From Phoronis australis (Eukaryota; Phoronida; Phoronidae), in the NCBI GenBank assembly GCA_002633005.1, contig NMRA01000925.1:1-64000 (forward strand): a DNA stretch of 64,000 nt, written 5' to 3'. The translations under genes were made by a program, and so were the position numbers. Positions 1 through 11,767 of the stretch are shown here, in pieces (positions within the stretch are counted from its first letter, which is position 1; each line of letters starts with the position of its first letter). The notes beneath the pieces were generated by a model. That model saw only the letters and a program-made list of their open reading frames with translations, was not told where the DNA came from and did not search any database.

Positions 1-580
1 TGCATGCGCGAGCTTCAGGCCTACGGCCAATCATTCTCCGGTTTGAAAATCGCAGAACTTGCATCACTCAAGAGGGGAAACGAAAATACCTGAGGTGTTC
101 CAGATTGTACGCAATTGGATGACACTTCAAATACGGTAGTTGTACTTCCATTTCCCATATTTCATGCACGTGAAATTAAGAATTATGCTAATTAACCATG
201 GCAAACTAAACTTAAAGTTTGTTTTACCATAATAGGATTGGTGTCAACATTCAGTTACTTTTGAGAGATTAGGTAAGAATATTTGGTTCTGGTCTGTGGT
301 TATTTTAAAATGGATCTGGTAATGCGGTGTTCTAGTATTTTTTCAAACACAAAAAACACCTCCTGCAAACTTTAGTGGTACGGTAATTTCTTTTTATCAA
401 AATGTCTCCTTATATCAGCTATAGTAGTGCGGTAGTACACTTTTGGTTTCATTCAACTGAAATCAGAAATGCAGTGACGCGAATGGGTGCAATGGAGACA
501 TGGGGTTAGCGATGCAATTTAACAGACTCGAGTCAACGGTGCTAATTTTATAATGATTGCAATCTGAATCAAGTAACTTA

Positions 581-781
581 CGGTCATTTCTCTAACAGTT
601 CGTACACTAATTATATAGGCTTACGAACTAATTTTCCCTTGAAAGCTTCCTGTTCAAATTAATAGAGACAGAAGTGGGTATACGAACTATTAGAGATGAA
701 ACACCTACTGTACGAACTCTTTGTGAAAAATGTCGTGTTTCAAGAGTAGTGTACGAATTTTTAGGGTTAGAGAAATGACCG
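581..781. mobile_element. TA-flanked MITE, 201 bp
   Basis: Terminal inverted repeats CGGTCATTTCTCTAAC (581-596) and its complement at 766-781, with further pairing around GTTCGTACAC. The element is bounded by TA at 579-580 and 782-783, the target duplication of Tc1/mariner-type transposases. The interior contains several copies of a GTACGAAC-like motif in both orientations. No coding capacity. Confidence 0.75.
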
Positions 782-1102
782 TACTACGTATATAGGTATT
801 TCTTCATTATAAATACACAGATGTAGAATAAGCAATTCCAGGTTCAGCAAACGAAACTTTAGCAAAATGAGGAATGCATTCTATATTTCCACAAGCGACT
901 AAAAAAACCGCCCCACGGTTTATTTTGAGAATTCGAAAATTGCCCACGTACGCATTGCCTGCAACTTGAGTTGGTTGAGTTGGTAACGGAAATGGAATCT
1001 TATTAGTAGAAAAAGAAGTAAGTAACTGGTTAAATGTGAATTTTGCGACTGAATATGCGACCACGTCGAAAACTGGTGTAACTCATTTGTTTGGTTGATT
1101 AC

Positions 1103-2397
1103 CTGTTGGAGCACAGCAAGGCGCATGCCGATCGGGAAGGCGTAGCTTTCTCTGTCTGCTGTTCCATATAAGAGCGCACTGAATGTGGCTCCTTTACCGT
1201 CGATTGATATCCGGTGTGCACCTCCAGCGAAACTGAAGTGGGTTGCTCTGTAAATACCCTGTGAATCGTTGCGCCACGTGAGGTTGAACTGGTTGTCAAG
1301 TGGTAAGCCGTCGAACAAGAGATCCTGCTTGTGCTCGGTGCGGACAACTAACATTAGATAGTGCGTGTAATCGCCGCCTGTGTCACCACCTGTGTACTGC
1401 GGAGTTTGAAATGTGTAATCGTTACTCCATTGGTCAGTCGGTGGAATGAGTATCATTGCTGGATCGGCGAGTTCATTGTCGTCCAGTTGGCTGTAAACAA
1501 TCTGTACCACCAGTATTGGCTTATTGGAGGTAATGGCGCCATAGTGGTCAGACGAGAGCTTGATTTCTCGGTAGTCTCCTGTTTTCGAGAGGGTGAAATT
1601 TGCGACATTGTGGATCGAAACTTGTGCATTATCTGCTCCCGTAACGATACGAAATACGTCACCTGTCGTGCGCCCTGGGATAGCTGATGTGAAAAACGTC
1701 TTTCCCCACGTACTCACGGGAGGAATTTGTTCAACCAGGTGGTCACGGGAGTTTCCGGCACCGACATTAGTCCTCACGTTCCCGCTAAATACAGCTACAA
1801 CCTTATCGGACGAGACAGATGTACCCGTCAAATCACCAAAACTCTGAGCCTGGAACACCTGGTAACGATCGAGCTTGATGGTTAAGACTTCCCCGTTCGT
1901 ATACGTTTTGCCGTTGTACTGTACGGAAACAGGTGCATTCGCTGAATTCGCCGGAAATGTCACAACTACGCGTGTGTCGCCTTCTGCTGCCACAACAGCA
2001 AACTGTGTTGCAATTTCCGGTGGCGCGTAAGACACGGTGTAATACTGGGTTCCCAATGCTTTCAACGGTAACGCAAGAAATCCGTCATTCGAAAACTCCT
2101 CTTTATTAACACCGTAGACTATAATGTCGTCTGATGCCGTCACTACTATAACCTTTGACTGCACGCTGGTTCCGCTCATGCGCAAAGCTGGGCTTATGTT
2201 AAAAAGTTTTGTGCTGCCCGGTGTAACGGTGGCAGACATAGCAGGTGTATCACTGCCAGGCAGAGTTACGTTGACTTGTATCGACGCGTTGCTTGTTGAC
2301 GACACGTACACTTCAAGTGGAAAGTTCTTTGGTGTCTCGACTTTGTTTTCCATATAGGTCAACAAAAATTTGCGCCCTCTTGTGTCAGTGAATTGGG
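1103..2397 (-). CDS. IgGFc-binding N-terminal domain exon
   Basis: A 1295-nt exon (two leading bases plus 431 codons) with no internal stop. Residues in order: TRGRKFLLTYMEN at the start, a beta-sandwich-like run with NASIQVNVTLPG, then VIVVTASDDIIVYGVNKEEF, ALGTQYYTVSYAPP, VVAVFSGNVRTNVG and SYAFPIGMRLAVLQQ at the end. The GxFxLxFMEN-like start and the DxIxVYGxN segment are typical of this domain family. No transmembrane segment or EGF/VWD repeat is visible within it. On the plus strand several short ORFs overlap this exon and are shadows. Confidence 0.88.
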
Positions 2398-5300
2398 CTG
2401 TAAAAACAAGACGAAAATTAAACAGGTCTTTACAAAATCTATTTTATTGCGACATTTACAACTTCAGAGAGCAGGTGAGACTGCATTTTATATTGAGGGT
2501 AAAAATAACTTCTGGTCAGATTGGTTTAAACATTACGAATCATTTGTCCTTCTTTATCAGACTGAAACGGTCGTAGTTTAAAAAAAATGGTGGCCGAGGA
2601 ACGAACAAACACGTTTAGTGCGTTGATTTTGAAAATACGAGAATGTATCATCTGGAAATCCAAACTGGATTGCTTTTGTGCGTTTGCCTGCTTTAAACGG
2701 TAACGTACGTGAATTAGCTTGGTGCTATGTTTTGAACATCATTCTCAGCATGCCAGTGCCATTAGTTGCTTCATCGTGAGACAATATATGGCACGAAAAG
2801 GAAACTTCATTCAAAGTTATACTAGCCTACGTTTGAGTGGTTAAATCGTGCTCTCTTATGTTGCTAAAACAATGATTGGGACAATTAGGAAGCCTTATAC
2901 ATCTTAAGTAACAGGAGCAACGCGGACACGACTGCAACATTAACGGTATGCCAGGGGTGTTTAGTAGTATCATAGAAATTAGCACAAGATGACACAGAAT
3001 GCGTCGAACTCGTCCGAAAATGGCAATTCATTGTTGTCACCCTGATAGAAACCTATTTGTCTAACTTCATGAAAATCCGTTGAGGAACCCGTCCGATAAT
3101 GGTTGGCATCGTTGCCTTCCTTGAAATCAATCTGTCCAATTTCATGAAAACGTGTTAAGGAACTGTAAAGATGCAGAGGCTAATGGTCACTAGATGGCGC
3201 AGAAAGCTTGTGTGTTTAGAACTGAAAAAAATCGCAAGTCTAAAAGAACAACACACAGCTATCTTTTTTGTCTTTATTTCACAGAAGAATGATTCGAATT
3301 TATCACCAAACAGACCAAAACTCCCGCGATCGACCATGATAAATTGGCCTCAACGAACCTAGGTGTCTACGCTCAGTCCTTGACCGAACTCTGTAGGCTA
3401 CCGTACGTTCAAATACCTATAGATCGGTAACAGTGAAATAAAACAACACATTTGTTCAAGAACTCGATGTATTTGTAAAGGTTTTACATCGAAATTTGAT
3501 GATTTATTGGTGTAAAACGATGCATTCAAGCGATAAGTTGACACCAGTAAGTGTGTTGTTAACGGCTGAACCGACTACGTTCGAACCGATTACGTCATTG
3601 ATTAAGTTCAACACCTCCGTCTACCGTCAGGTGTCAGGTAAAACAACTGAACTTGCTGTTATCGCGTGGGTCTACTCGATCTAAATTGATACAAAATAGG
3701 TTGCTTTTTGGGTGGAATTCTCCTTTAAATTCAACCTGGAGTGAGTGAATGGTGCTGTCATTTCTACTACAAAAACTTCCATTTTCTCGAAAACTCATCA
3801 ATGAGAAGGGCTTGTCGTCATTTTAATTGAAACTAATTTACCGTATTTCGAGAAAATCTGTCAAGGAACATTAAAGATACAGACGTAAAAGTAAAAAAGA
3901 TTAAGATTGGCAATAGCGGACACAGCGGTAGTCAGATCCGTCCAAAAGTCGTTGTCATTCGTTGTCCCATTGCTAGAAAAACATTATTATCAAAAGATGC
4001 TAAGTAGTCAGACCCGTCACAAAATAAATGTCAGTCGTGACCTTCTCAGCAGGAACACATCTCAGTTTTACGAAGTTCCTCTTAGTGGATTGATGAAATT
4101 TTACAATAATAGTTGGTACATTAAAAAACAACAGCATCAACATGGGCGGCGCACCATAGGGGGCTGGGGGCCGGGGCTATAGGCCCCCCCCCACAGTGCT
4201 GCGCCGCCCGTGTAGATGTAAATGTTTAAGATGGAATCTTAAAAAGCTGTTACAATTTACTAAATAATCGATATATTTTCGCTTTGTGCATCTTTTTGAG
4301 TTCTTTAGTTCATACAAATTCCAAAGGTGTTATTTTTGTTAACCCGAACCCCTCGTGCAAAACTGGATCATTTTAAAAACAATTCCTATCAGGGTTTTGA
4401 AGAACAGCGCACAAAGTATAGTACTGTTTGACAGTTTCACATGAATCCGATCAGCCATTTTTGAGATATGAGGTTCCGAAACAAAGAATGGTCAAATTTA
4501 CAAAATGGTGTTCACAAGCATTCAAGACTGCCTATACTTACCCTGTCCACATACTGACGCCGTTATTGTGCACCAGAGCAGCAACAGCCGAGCCCCTGTG
4601 GCCAACGCGCCCACACTTTGGGCCATCCTGAAAAGATTTCAGCAAGTGCGTACACCAGAGATCTCTTCCATAAAAAGTGAGAAATTTGGTCTTATGCCCC
4701 CACCTCACGTTTACCAAACAAGGTTCGTCGTGTACTTGTTTGCACACCACCGCCTGGAACTATTCTTGACAAAATTTCTCTGTCGAAACCTTGGGTATTC
4801 TGCTAAAGTGAGTTTTAATTATTTCTCAGAAATGGTTATGTGGAGCGTATGACGAAAGTTCTGTCTCAAGTCACTTTTTACGAAACAGGCCCCAGGGAAG
4901 TACCTTCCTCCTTCACGTTTCCACGAGCATTCTCATTAACAACGTAATTTCCTCATGAGCGCAATTTCTCACCTGGATTTGCAGTTCTTGTCTCATTAAC
5001 CGCAATTTAGTTTTTACGAACTCATTTCTTTTCAAGCCAGATGACGACAGGAGTTAAGTGTTGCGCCTGCTTGATTCTACGTAGATTGCGCTACGAACAA
5101 CGAATCAAATCAGTCCGGCCACAACTACTGTCAATAAATAGAATTGTATTCGTAAGAATAGAAATGCGGCAAGTAGGCCTAATAAATGACTGGACACTTG
5201 TGAGAAAAGGCCTGTATTTAACTAAGAAAAAATTAGGCTGTTGTAGTCCTCTTGGGAGGAAGCTTTCTTAACTTCATTTGATCGAGTCAGCAGGCTACAG

Positions 5301-6510
5301 ATTGTCGGTGCGTGCGAGAACGAAAATGGGTCAACTCAAAAGTACACCCATGAGTGTATTGTTGGAAAGTTTTCCAAAAGTACGCCCATGGGCGTATTTT
5401 TGGTAATAACTAGTTTGCAAGTTTTAAATCAGACGAATTGTTCTGAAAAACGTATGTAACATATTTTGATGTAGGAGAAAATAAAAACGTTTCAGGAGAC
5501 GTTCCTAATCATCAATAGTAGATCTAAAATTGCGAATGTTCATGGAGAGGAAATAGCTATACGAAATACAAAATGCTTACATAACTCGCAAAAGTAAAAA
5601 TGTCAGTTTCGCGATTGATTTCGCCAGGCATTTTTACCGTTGGAAAACTTACAATTGACGAAACGTGCTTTTGTCCTAGTAGTTCATCTTTAGAAATAGA
5701 CAAGTCAATGGTAACTATGAATCGCGATGAAGTCCAGATATAGAAGAATTTATTGTTAATTGTTTTAGTTGTTCTTCGATTTTATATGCCATCTTTCCAG
5801 GTTGCAACTAAAAGGTTAATAAACTGGCGATTTCAAAGGTTTGATTTTTGCCACTAACTATAAAAAGTCATTGGGCTTCATGCGGGACCCCCAGTTGGCG
5901 AACTGCGCAAAAAGGTCCGCCTCAGAGAAACAAAAACTCAGAAGAAAGTAGAAAATGAGGCAGAAGTCCACTGAAAAGGCAGGAACTATCAAAATTCGGC
6001 GAATACACAATTCCTAGCTGTGAAGGTGTTCCGTGAATCTTTGGTACATTTTTAGGCTACGTGCGCGCGCGGGCTTGGAAAGAAGTAACGGTTCGTCAAT
6101 GCATCAGACACCGTAAGGGAATTCCGGGCGGTTTGTAATAGAATAAGAACACAGTGGCGTTGCTTTGAAAAGGGCTGTTAGCGTGGGAAGAAAGTGCATG
6201 TTTTGATCATCAAATATGACTTGTGTTGTGGCTTTAATAAAGCTTGCAAAGATGCTGTAAAAAGGAAACGAAGCTCGAGAATTTCTACAAAAGTGTCCTT
6301 ACAGTTTTCTCAAATGTAAATTTTAAAGGTTTACATTCATGTTAATCCCTGGATAAAAACAGATTCATACAAATCAGACGGTATACCTGTCCGGGAGGTT
6401 AGTGAGAATCGCAACCCAAGGATCCCCGTGATACACACTGCAGCTAGCAGAGGAATATTCATCCCGATACTTTTTCTAATGTTCGATTTTGAAAAGGTGC
6501 TTATGCCCAT
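1103..6510 (-). CDS. Secreted IgGFc-binding-domain protein (two exons resolved, 3' end open)
   Basis: A two-exon model: exon 1 at 6387-6510 (or from 6462) and exon 2 at 1103-2397, separated by an intron at 2398-6386. Exon 1 encodes a signal peptide and ends in phase 1 at a GT donor. Exon 2 begins after a TTTTTACAG acceptor with two bases that complete the codon, giving the join ..SRT-A-QFTDTRGRKF... Exon 2 (431 codons) matches the N-terminal domain of IgGFc-binding protein relatives: a TRGRKFLLTYMEN start, then beta-rich sequence with DIIVYG and a SYAFPIGMRL end. The domain occurs in secreted mucin-like and adhesive proteins of animals; the ligand here is unknown. Exon 2 ends in phase 0 at CAACAG|GTAATC, so more exons should follow toward or beyond position 1. 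A short in-frame continuation to a stop near 920 exists, either by read-through or via a possible acceptor near 960, and is not convincing. Family call strong; gene end unknown. Confidence 0.82.
3190..3740 (-). repeat. Dispersed ~0.5-kb repeat, copy 1 (inverted relative to 31.2-31.6 kb)
   Basis: The reverse complement of this stretch matches 31155-31640 over nearly its full length with scattered differences. Shared landmarks are the TTAAAGGAGAA-type edge, the CACCTGACGG/CCGTCAGGTG region, the TTGGTGTTAAACGA region and the TCTAAACACACAA edge. It lies in the intron of the IgGFc-binding-domain gene. Probably a non-autonomous DNA element; no protein identified. Confidence 0.7.
4141..4212. mobile_element. 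Short GC-rich inverted-repeat element (72 bp), CATGGGCGGCGCA family
   Basis: Ends CATGGGCGGCGCA at 4141-4153 and TGCGCCGCCCGTG at 4200-4212, near-perfect inverted repeats, around a G/C-homopolymer-rich core. The same ends bound a 255-bp relative at 19626-19880. Sits in the long intron of the IgGFc-binding-domain gene. Confidence 0.65.
4228..4500 (+). repeat. Dispersed repeat family A, copy 1
   Basis: Shares with three other places in the window (about 16840-17170, 25680-26150 and 60985-61285) an ordered set of blocks: CATTTTAAAAACAATTCC, an AACAGTGCATAAAGCATAG-type block, then ATGAATCCGATCAGCCATTT and GAGATATGATGTTCCGAA. All four are in the same orientation. Function unknown; an old non-coding mobile repeat is likely. 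Confidence 0.65.
5343..5396. repeat. Paired 16-bp palindromes
   Basis: TACACCCATGAGTGTA (5343-5358, near-palindrome) and TACGCCCATGGGCGTA (5381-5396, perfect palindrome) sit 38 bp apart within a direct repeat AAAAGTACRCCCATG. Between them lies GGAAAGTTTTCC, itself a palindrome. Could be a remnant of a tandem repeat or a pair of protein-binding sites. Confidence 0.5.
6387..6510 (-). CDS. Signal-peptide exon of the IgGFc-binding-domain gene
   Basis: Reads from ATG at 6510 (MGISTFSKSNIRKSIG...) or the internal ATG at 6462 (MNIPLLAAVCITGILGLRFS). Either start gives a basic n-region or a short n-region followed by a hydrophobic stretch of about 15 residues, as in a secretory signal. The donor is ACAG|GTATAC, leaving one base for the next codon, which fits the two-base start of the domain exon at 2397. 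I favour 6462 as the minimal start because the hydrophobic core follows at once; 6510 adds lysines and is equally workable. An even longer upstream in-frame Met lies at 6606. The link rests on phase and on the domain exon lacking its own signal. Confidence 0.6.
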
Positions 6511-7869
6511 GTCGTAATCTCTTTGGTCTGTGTGCTGGTTTGAGTGTTCAGTGAGCCAATTCAGGCCTGGGGCTGAGTGATATGCAAAAACATGATGGCT
6601 GGACATCTGGTGATATCACTGTACTGATAGTCTCCAGTTGTGGTAGTGTCTCCTATAACCGTTGTGGAATAATAGGATTTGGATGAGACGTAATTACGAT
6701 TAAAGACACTCTATCCGTTTCTTGTCAGAGGAAACTTCATAAAAGGAAACTGACAGCAAACTAATCTGGCTTCTAGTTATTCCTTGATGATGCTCTTCCA
6801 ACAAGTAATAAAACTGTCGGAACTGAATATGGAATTTTCAAACTAATTTTTGAATTTTTGGTGGTGCACTAACAAAATGGCCACCACAGTTGAACGAAAT
6901 AAACTTCACCTTTTATGAACTGCCAGAAAGAAACCCAAATACACACAGAACTGTAAGTTACGGAATGTCTCAATTACGATGTCTCTCGGTTGATGAAACT
7001 AATTTCCGCGTTTTAAATTGAGAGAGAAAAACAGAACGCACTACGCAGTCGTTACTTTCTTTATCCATGGACCACACATCTTGATTACCATAAGGGCCGG
7101 ACAGGTTTTTGTAAATGTGGCAGATTAGTCAGGGAAGTAAAACTCTGGTTCTGTGGTAGGACACATCCTGGCTTGAAATCTGATTTTGCGAAAACCCGTT
7201 ACACTTCTTGGATTGGAGAAAACGTAAACATCGAGAAAATAAATCTGATTTTTGGAAAACGTCAGCCAAGCTCTCCTTATAGGAACATGTATAAATAAAT
7301 GTGCTCATAAAAAGATACAGGTGTACACATATGTCGCTTGAGAGTACTTTCTGAATCTGTCCATTACGTTGAAGTAACCAATGTTAGCATCGTGACAACG
7401 GGGAGAGAGCACAGGAATCCAAACAACAACAGTTTGAGGCCTAATCGTAGGTTGAGCTGTCACTAATTCCTCGTGCAGTTGATTCCAGTCTAGTACTGTA
7501 CGTGGGAATAAAGATTATCTGTAGTTGTCCGTTCTGTACACAATAGGTTGGAAGTACTTGCTATTTCTCCTTTGAATGTTTACAATTGTAGATGATGCTT
7601 CATAGTCTGTGAATTTTTAATAGATGATCTGCGGTTATTTCAGATAGGTTTGACGAAATGTTCGGAGATAGCGTGGGTAAACGACCTGTTGTCACCTTGT
7701 GAAATAAACGGAAGTCTAAGTTCCTTCTTCCTGTCAGCGAGGCTGGTAAGGTCGGTGTTACTAACTTAATAAGGATCTGATAGAGCCGGGTTGTTTAGAA
7801 GTGTAATCACCACCTTGTTTTGAATTCTTTCCAAACTATCTGTGTCTGCTCGTAGATGGGGGTCCCATA

Positions 7870-8045
7870 TGACAGCTGTGACACGCCGTAAAATGTAACA
7901 ATTTCGTAAAATGTTAGAACTGTTACATTTTGCGTTGCTATGCCTCTCCTAAAATGTAACAAGTTGTTACATTTTATGTAGTTGTTACAATTTACGTCGT
8001 ATGCACGTGCGAGAAATGTACCATCGTTACATTTTACGAAAGCAA
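7870..8045 (-). repeat. TGTAACA-rich repeat arm, left
   Basis: Dense run of TGTAAC/GTTACA motifs, many as short palindromes. The reverse complement aligns with 9147-9262 and 12286-12410, sharing the order GTGCAT..ACGTAAA-TGTAACAA..ACATTTTAGGAGAGGC..AACG. It may be one terminus of an element spanning about 7870-9262. Confidence 0.55.
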
Positions 8046-8893
8046 CGTCATCTTTCATGCATAGTACTTGTCACACGGAGGAAAACGGTTCACAAACTTA
8101 ACGGCTTCTTTCTCGTATTGTTTGAATGAAATTCTGTCAAATGTGCCAGCTCCAATTTATTAATGTGAGCCTATGCACTTTCCATTGTTTTTTGAACATG
8201 AATAGTTTCTTGGTTTAGTCAAAAAATTTTTGCCGCACAGTATCAACTCCAGACGCAAGGAGTTTCCAGGATCAGGTAACAAGTTTGTTATTGTTCAAAG
8301 CATAAGAAAACGCACTTCCCTTTGGTAAGCACAGCTGAAACAATGACATCGCCTTTTGGATAATATTTATCGTATTTCTTCGGGAAAAAAACGACCGCAA
8401 CAAAAATTTTCATGGAGAATTCGTTTTGGGATGCCAATTTGATATAAAAAAATCACGAGTTTCAGTCCAGTTAGTTATGTTACAAACAATACCGTGCTTG
8501 CAAATAGTTCGGAAAAAATCAATTTTTGAAGTTGGCATACGTCTATGAATCTTAACCTCCTCGTTTATAAAAAGTAGGTCTACTCTGCATCCACAGCTGT
8601 CAAGATGTTTCTCAAAATATCGTTAAGGTTGAACCTAGGAACTCCTTTAAAATCCTTTTGAAACATTACTCCCTGTCCATTATGGGAAGCCCGATACGCG
8701 GTGAAAACATAGAACTATAAATGAGATGATTTAAAAATCTTTGACGACCATGATGTATTAATACTTTGTTAAGCATGTATTGCACAATGCACTGTGACCT
8801 CGTTAAATGTATTCAATAATAATAACAATAACAGTAATAATTCATGCGACCTGTCAGGTCGGAAGGTATTCCTATACAAGCGGTATACTAAAA

Positions 8894-9048
8894 GTGCCTC
8901 CCGAAAGGGTGTTTGTCACAGCAAAAAAATACTTTCCATAATGGTGCCATTTTCGACAAAATACTATTTATAAAGGTGTTTTTTCTGAATTTTTGGAACG
9001 GAACTGTGCGAAAATTACACTCTAAATGGGTAAATTTTCGGGAGGCAC
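8894..9048. mobile_element. 155-bp MITE-like element (GTGCCTCCCGAAA ends)
   Basis: Ends GTGCCTCCCGAAA (8894-8906) and TTTCGGGAGGCAC (9036-9048), perfect 13-bp inverted repeats. The duplicated copy at 12041-12186 has one end mutated (TTTTGGGAGGCAC). Non-coding. Confidence 0.6.
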
Positions 9049-9146
9049 CCTCGTCTAACAATACTAGTAAGAGTAACCGCGGCCGTGTCAGATACCACTT
9101 GTTAGTGCTTTTGGTCTCTTAACTTGTGATATGACGTTGGTTTCGA

Positions 9147-9262
9147 AAATGTAACAAAGTTACATTTCTCCCATGTGCATTCTACGTAAACTGTAACAAT
9201 TACGTAAGATGTAACAACTTCTTACATTTTAGGAGAGGCTCAGCAACGTAAAATGTAATAAT
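9147..9262 (+). repeat. TGTAACA-rich repeat arm, right (duplicated at 12286-12410)
   Basis: Inverted counterpart of 7870-8045. It lies inside the first copy of the 2.4-kb duplication, so it recurs at 12286-12410 in the same orientation. Confidence 0.55.
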
Positions 9263-11021
9263 CTGTGGCAACTTGCAGGTCAATCCTAGTCTCATGCACA
9301 TTCAAATTGTTAAAGATGAAAATTGTCAACATGGAAATGATACGTGATCTTGGATCGGGGTACAAATTAAAGGATTGTCGCCGGAAAAATCTGATACGCG
9401 ATTACTGGTGACTGTCAGTGCAAGGACAAGCGACTTTGAGAATTTGTTGTACCCCTATCAAAGAACATGATTCGCTCCGATGTACAGCATACAGAAAATT
9501 CGGTTCAATATTTGAGTTTTTCCGTCATATCCCGTAGACTGGGATCCTACAAATTTAAGTATTTTTCTTTTTTGTTTATGAAGTTTTTATAAAGTTTTGG
9601 ATAATATTCTTTCATCCGGTTTTGTAATAACATTTCGTAATTTGACTATTTAGCATGGGGTGTCTAAGTTTTCAATATCTAAAAAAAGGCACGTAACCGT
9701 CAATTTTTGGACAAAATCGGTGTCGAGAATCTAATAGGCGTGACTCAAAATGAGCACATGTTATGAGCGCTAGCGACAAAGCCGCTCCTTTCGGTGATTC
9801 ATAATGACGTAACACCGAATTGGTGCAATCAGGACTGCAGGTTATCCAAACGTAGAATGTTACAATCAATATCTATAACACATTCACAATCTAATTGTCA
9901 TCACTTACTGGGAATGTCAAAATTGCAATGTTTTGATGACATTTCTTGTTTGATAATCTGAAATTAAATTTACTGGAATTAATTGCATGAATCACGTGTG
10001 AATATGCCCAATGCGCACGGTGGCAACGCCCAAGCCAAAATGTAATACAAGCATAATGTACATGGCAGACTTCTGGTGTCAGAAACGTGTCAAAAATTCC
10101 CTACCTGCCGTCGTGACACGTCCGCACGTGAAATTTCTTTTTTCTTCAATTACAAATTATCCAACACGTTGTCGAGCGGACGGTGAAAACTGACACGACT
10201 ACAGTACTCAGTGACAAACGTACGAGTGACAATAGTAACGAGCACACCCTGCTTGTGGGATTACTCTACAATGCAGCGTTACGTAATGGCTCTATAGACG
10301 TAATGCTTGAAGTAAGCCAAACGGCATCATTGAACAATGAGAGCTTTCAGGTCAGGATACCAAACTATTTTTGTAGTGCGTACTGAATGCTCGGTAGCAT
10401 GAGCAAAGTGCGCTAAAACGGGTTGCAATATTGAATACCGCGGAACGGGAAATTTTGCCTCAGTTTATCTCAATGGGCTGGGGCTGCAACTAGCGTCAAA
10501 GGAATTACAGGAGACCAAAGTTAAAGTTGTATTTCGCCCTGTTTAGATGACGAAAAACATTACGCCTTTTATTCTCATCAAATTGGTCTCGTAATATTCC
10601 TTAACGTGACAGGATTTTATTTCCGTCACCAACACAGACATCGAAACCATCGAGATCACTTAGGATTCATTTTGTTCGCAATCATTTTTTATTATATGCT
10701 GGCAGTTGTCTTTTTCTAAGATTGAGTGATTCCGTCAACATAACTTAGCAGTGCTGCAGTGGGGCGTAGTCGCAGCCAACGACCTTTTGGCATTTGAACG
10801 TAGCGCCTACGCACCGTAAGTTACGTTCAGTGCTCAAGGTGATACGATGGGCCTTGGGCGCCTACTTACCACTAATTTTACCACTACAGCACTCACATCT
10901 TAGCCGGGACATTTCACTTGCCGTTTACAGTGGATTTACAACCAACGTGTTATCCCATCTCAGTCTATAGCTTTTAGTGTGATCACTTCAGGACGAAGTC
11001 GGTGCACAACAGAGGTGTGGT

Positions 11022-11767
11022 ACGGTAAAGTCGCGTGATTTTCGGACGGCCCGCCATTTTCGACCAAGAATAAATATTTCCGAAATGAGTTTTTCATGGT
11101 CCACGAAATTCGTACAAGGTCCAAAAACAGTTTTTCAAAGATCCTCGAATTTCGTACATTGTCATAAACATCGGAATTTTGTCCCGCGACTTTCGGACAA
11201 GGAAAATTTTAGAAACGGTAATTTGGGATCGACGCAACTCCCGTGTCACTAAAGCGTTCAACGGATGATTACTACTGTATAAGGCTTGAGTACGAGAGTC
11301 GGTATAACGGGTTTGTAATTTTTACCTTGTCTTGACGATGTCACGACCGTTACTCGATTGTCTTGCGTTTAGCTTGTGTGTGGCGCTTTAGCTATGAAAA
11401 GAATCACCGAGTTCCGCATAACGAAAATTTCTGATGAAAACACAAATGGGAAATACACCGAAGGCTTCAACTTTTCGTTGTAGCGTAACATGTGCTCTGG
11501 TTTAAATAGGCCGTGCTGTTCGACTCCCGACTGTGACATTGAACATGCACGCCTGACATCAACTTGCGTGTTTACGAAACGTTTTTATTTTAAAACATCC
11601 TGGCCTTTGCAAATGCCCAACTATCGCCGGACAATAAGTTTTGCTGCCACTTACCTGCATCCCGGCGAATGATTGAAATCTTCGTGCAGCCGTTCTGGGC
11701 TTGCTTAATAATTTTGAATGGGACAGTTAGCAAGGAATGAGCCACCACTGACTAACATTCAGACGTN
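11022..11767. other. Spacer between duplication copies; N at its end
   Basis: No gene or recognised element. GAAATTCGTAC/GAATTTCGTAC and CTTTCGGAC/TTTTCGGAC words recur at 11040-11210. It ends with an undetermined base at 11767. Confidence 0.5.

Larger units (their letters stand above)
8620..11021 (+). repeat. 2.4-kb direct duplication, copy 1
   Basis: Matches 11768-14169 (plus 14524-14533 beyond the inserted element) in the same orientation at high identity, with offset 3148 at the start and small indels; for example copy 2 has about 28 extra bases near 13732-13759. It contains the TGTAACA repeat, a MITE and no convincing gene. The matched short ORFs at 10011-10386 and 13149-13536 diverge with no coding pattern. 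It carries the empty target site of the 14170-14523 element at 11012-11016. Confidence 0.9.

Noticed and set aside
920-1102. C-terminal extension of the IgGFc-domain frame down to a stop at 920
   Set aside because: It follows a good splice donor at 1102, loses family resemblance at once and has low-complexity composition. More likely intron read-through.
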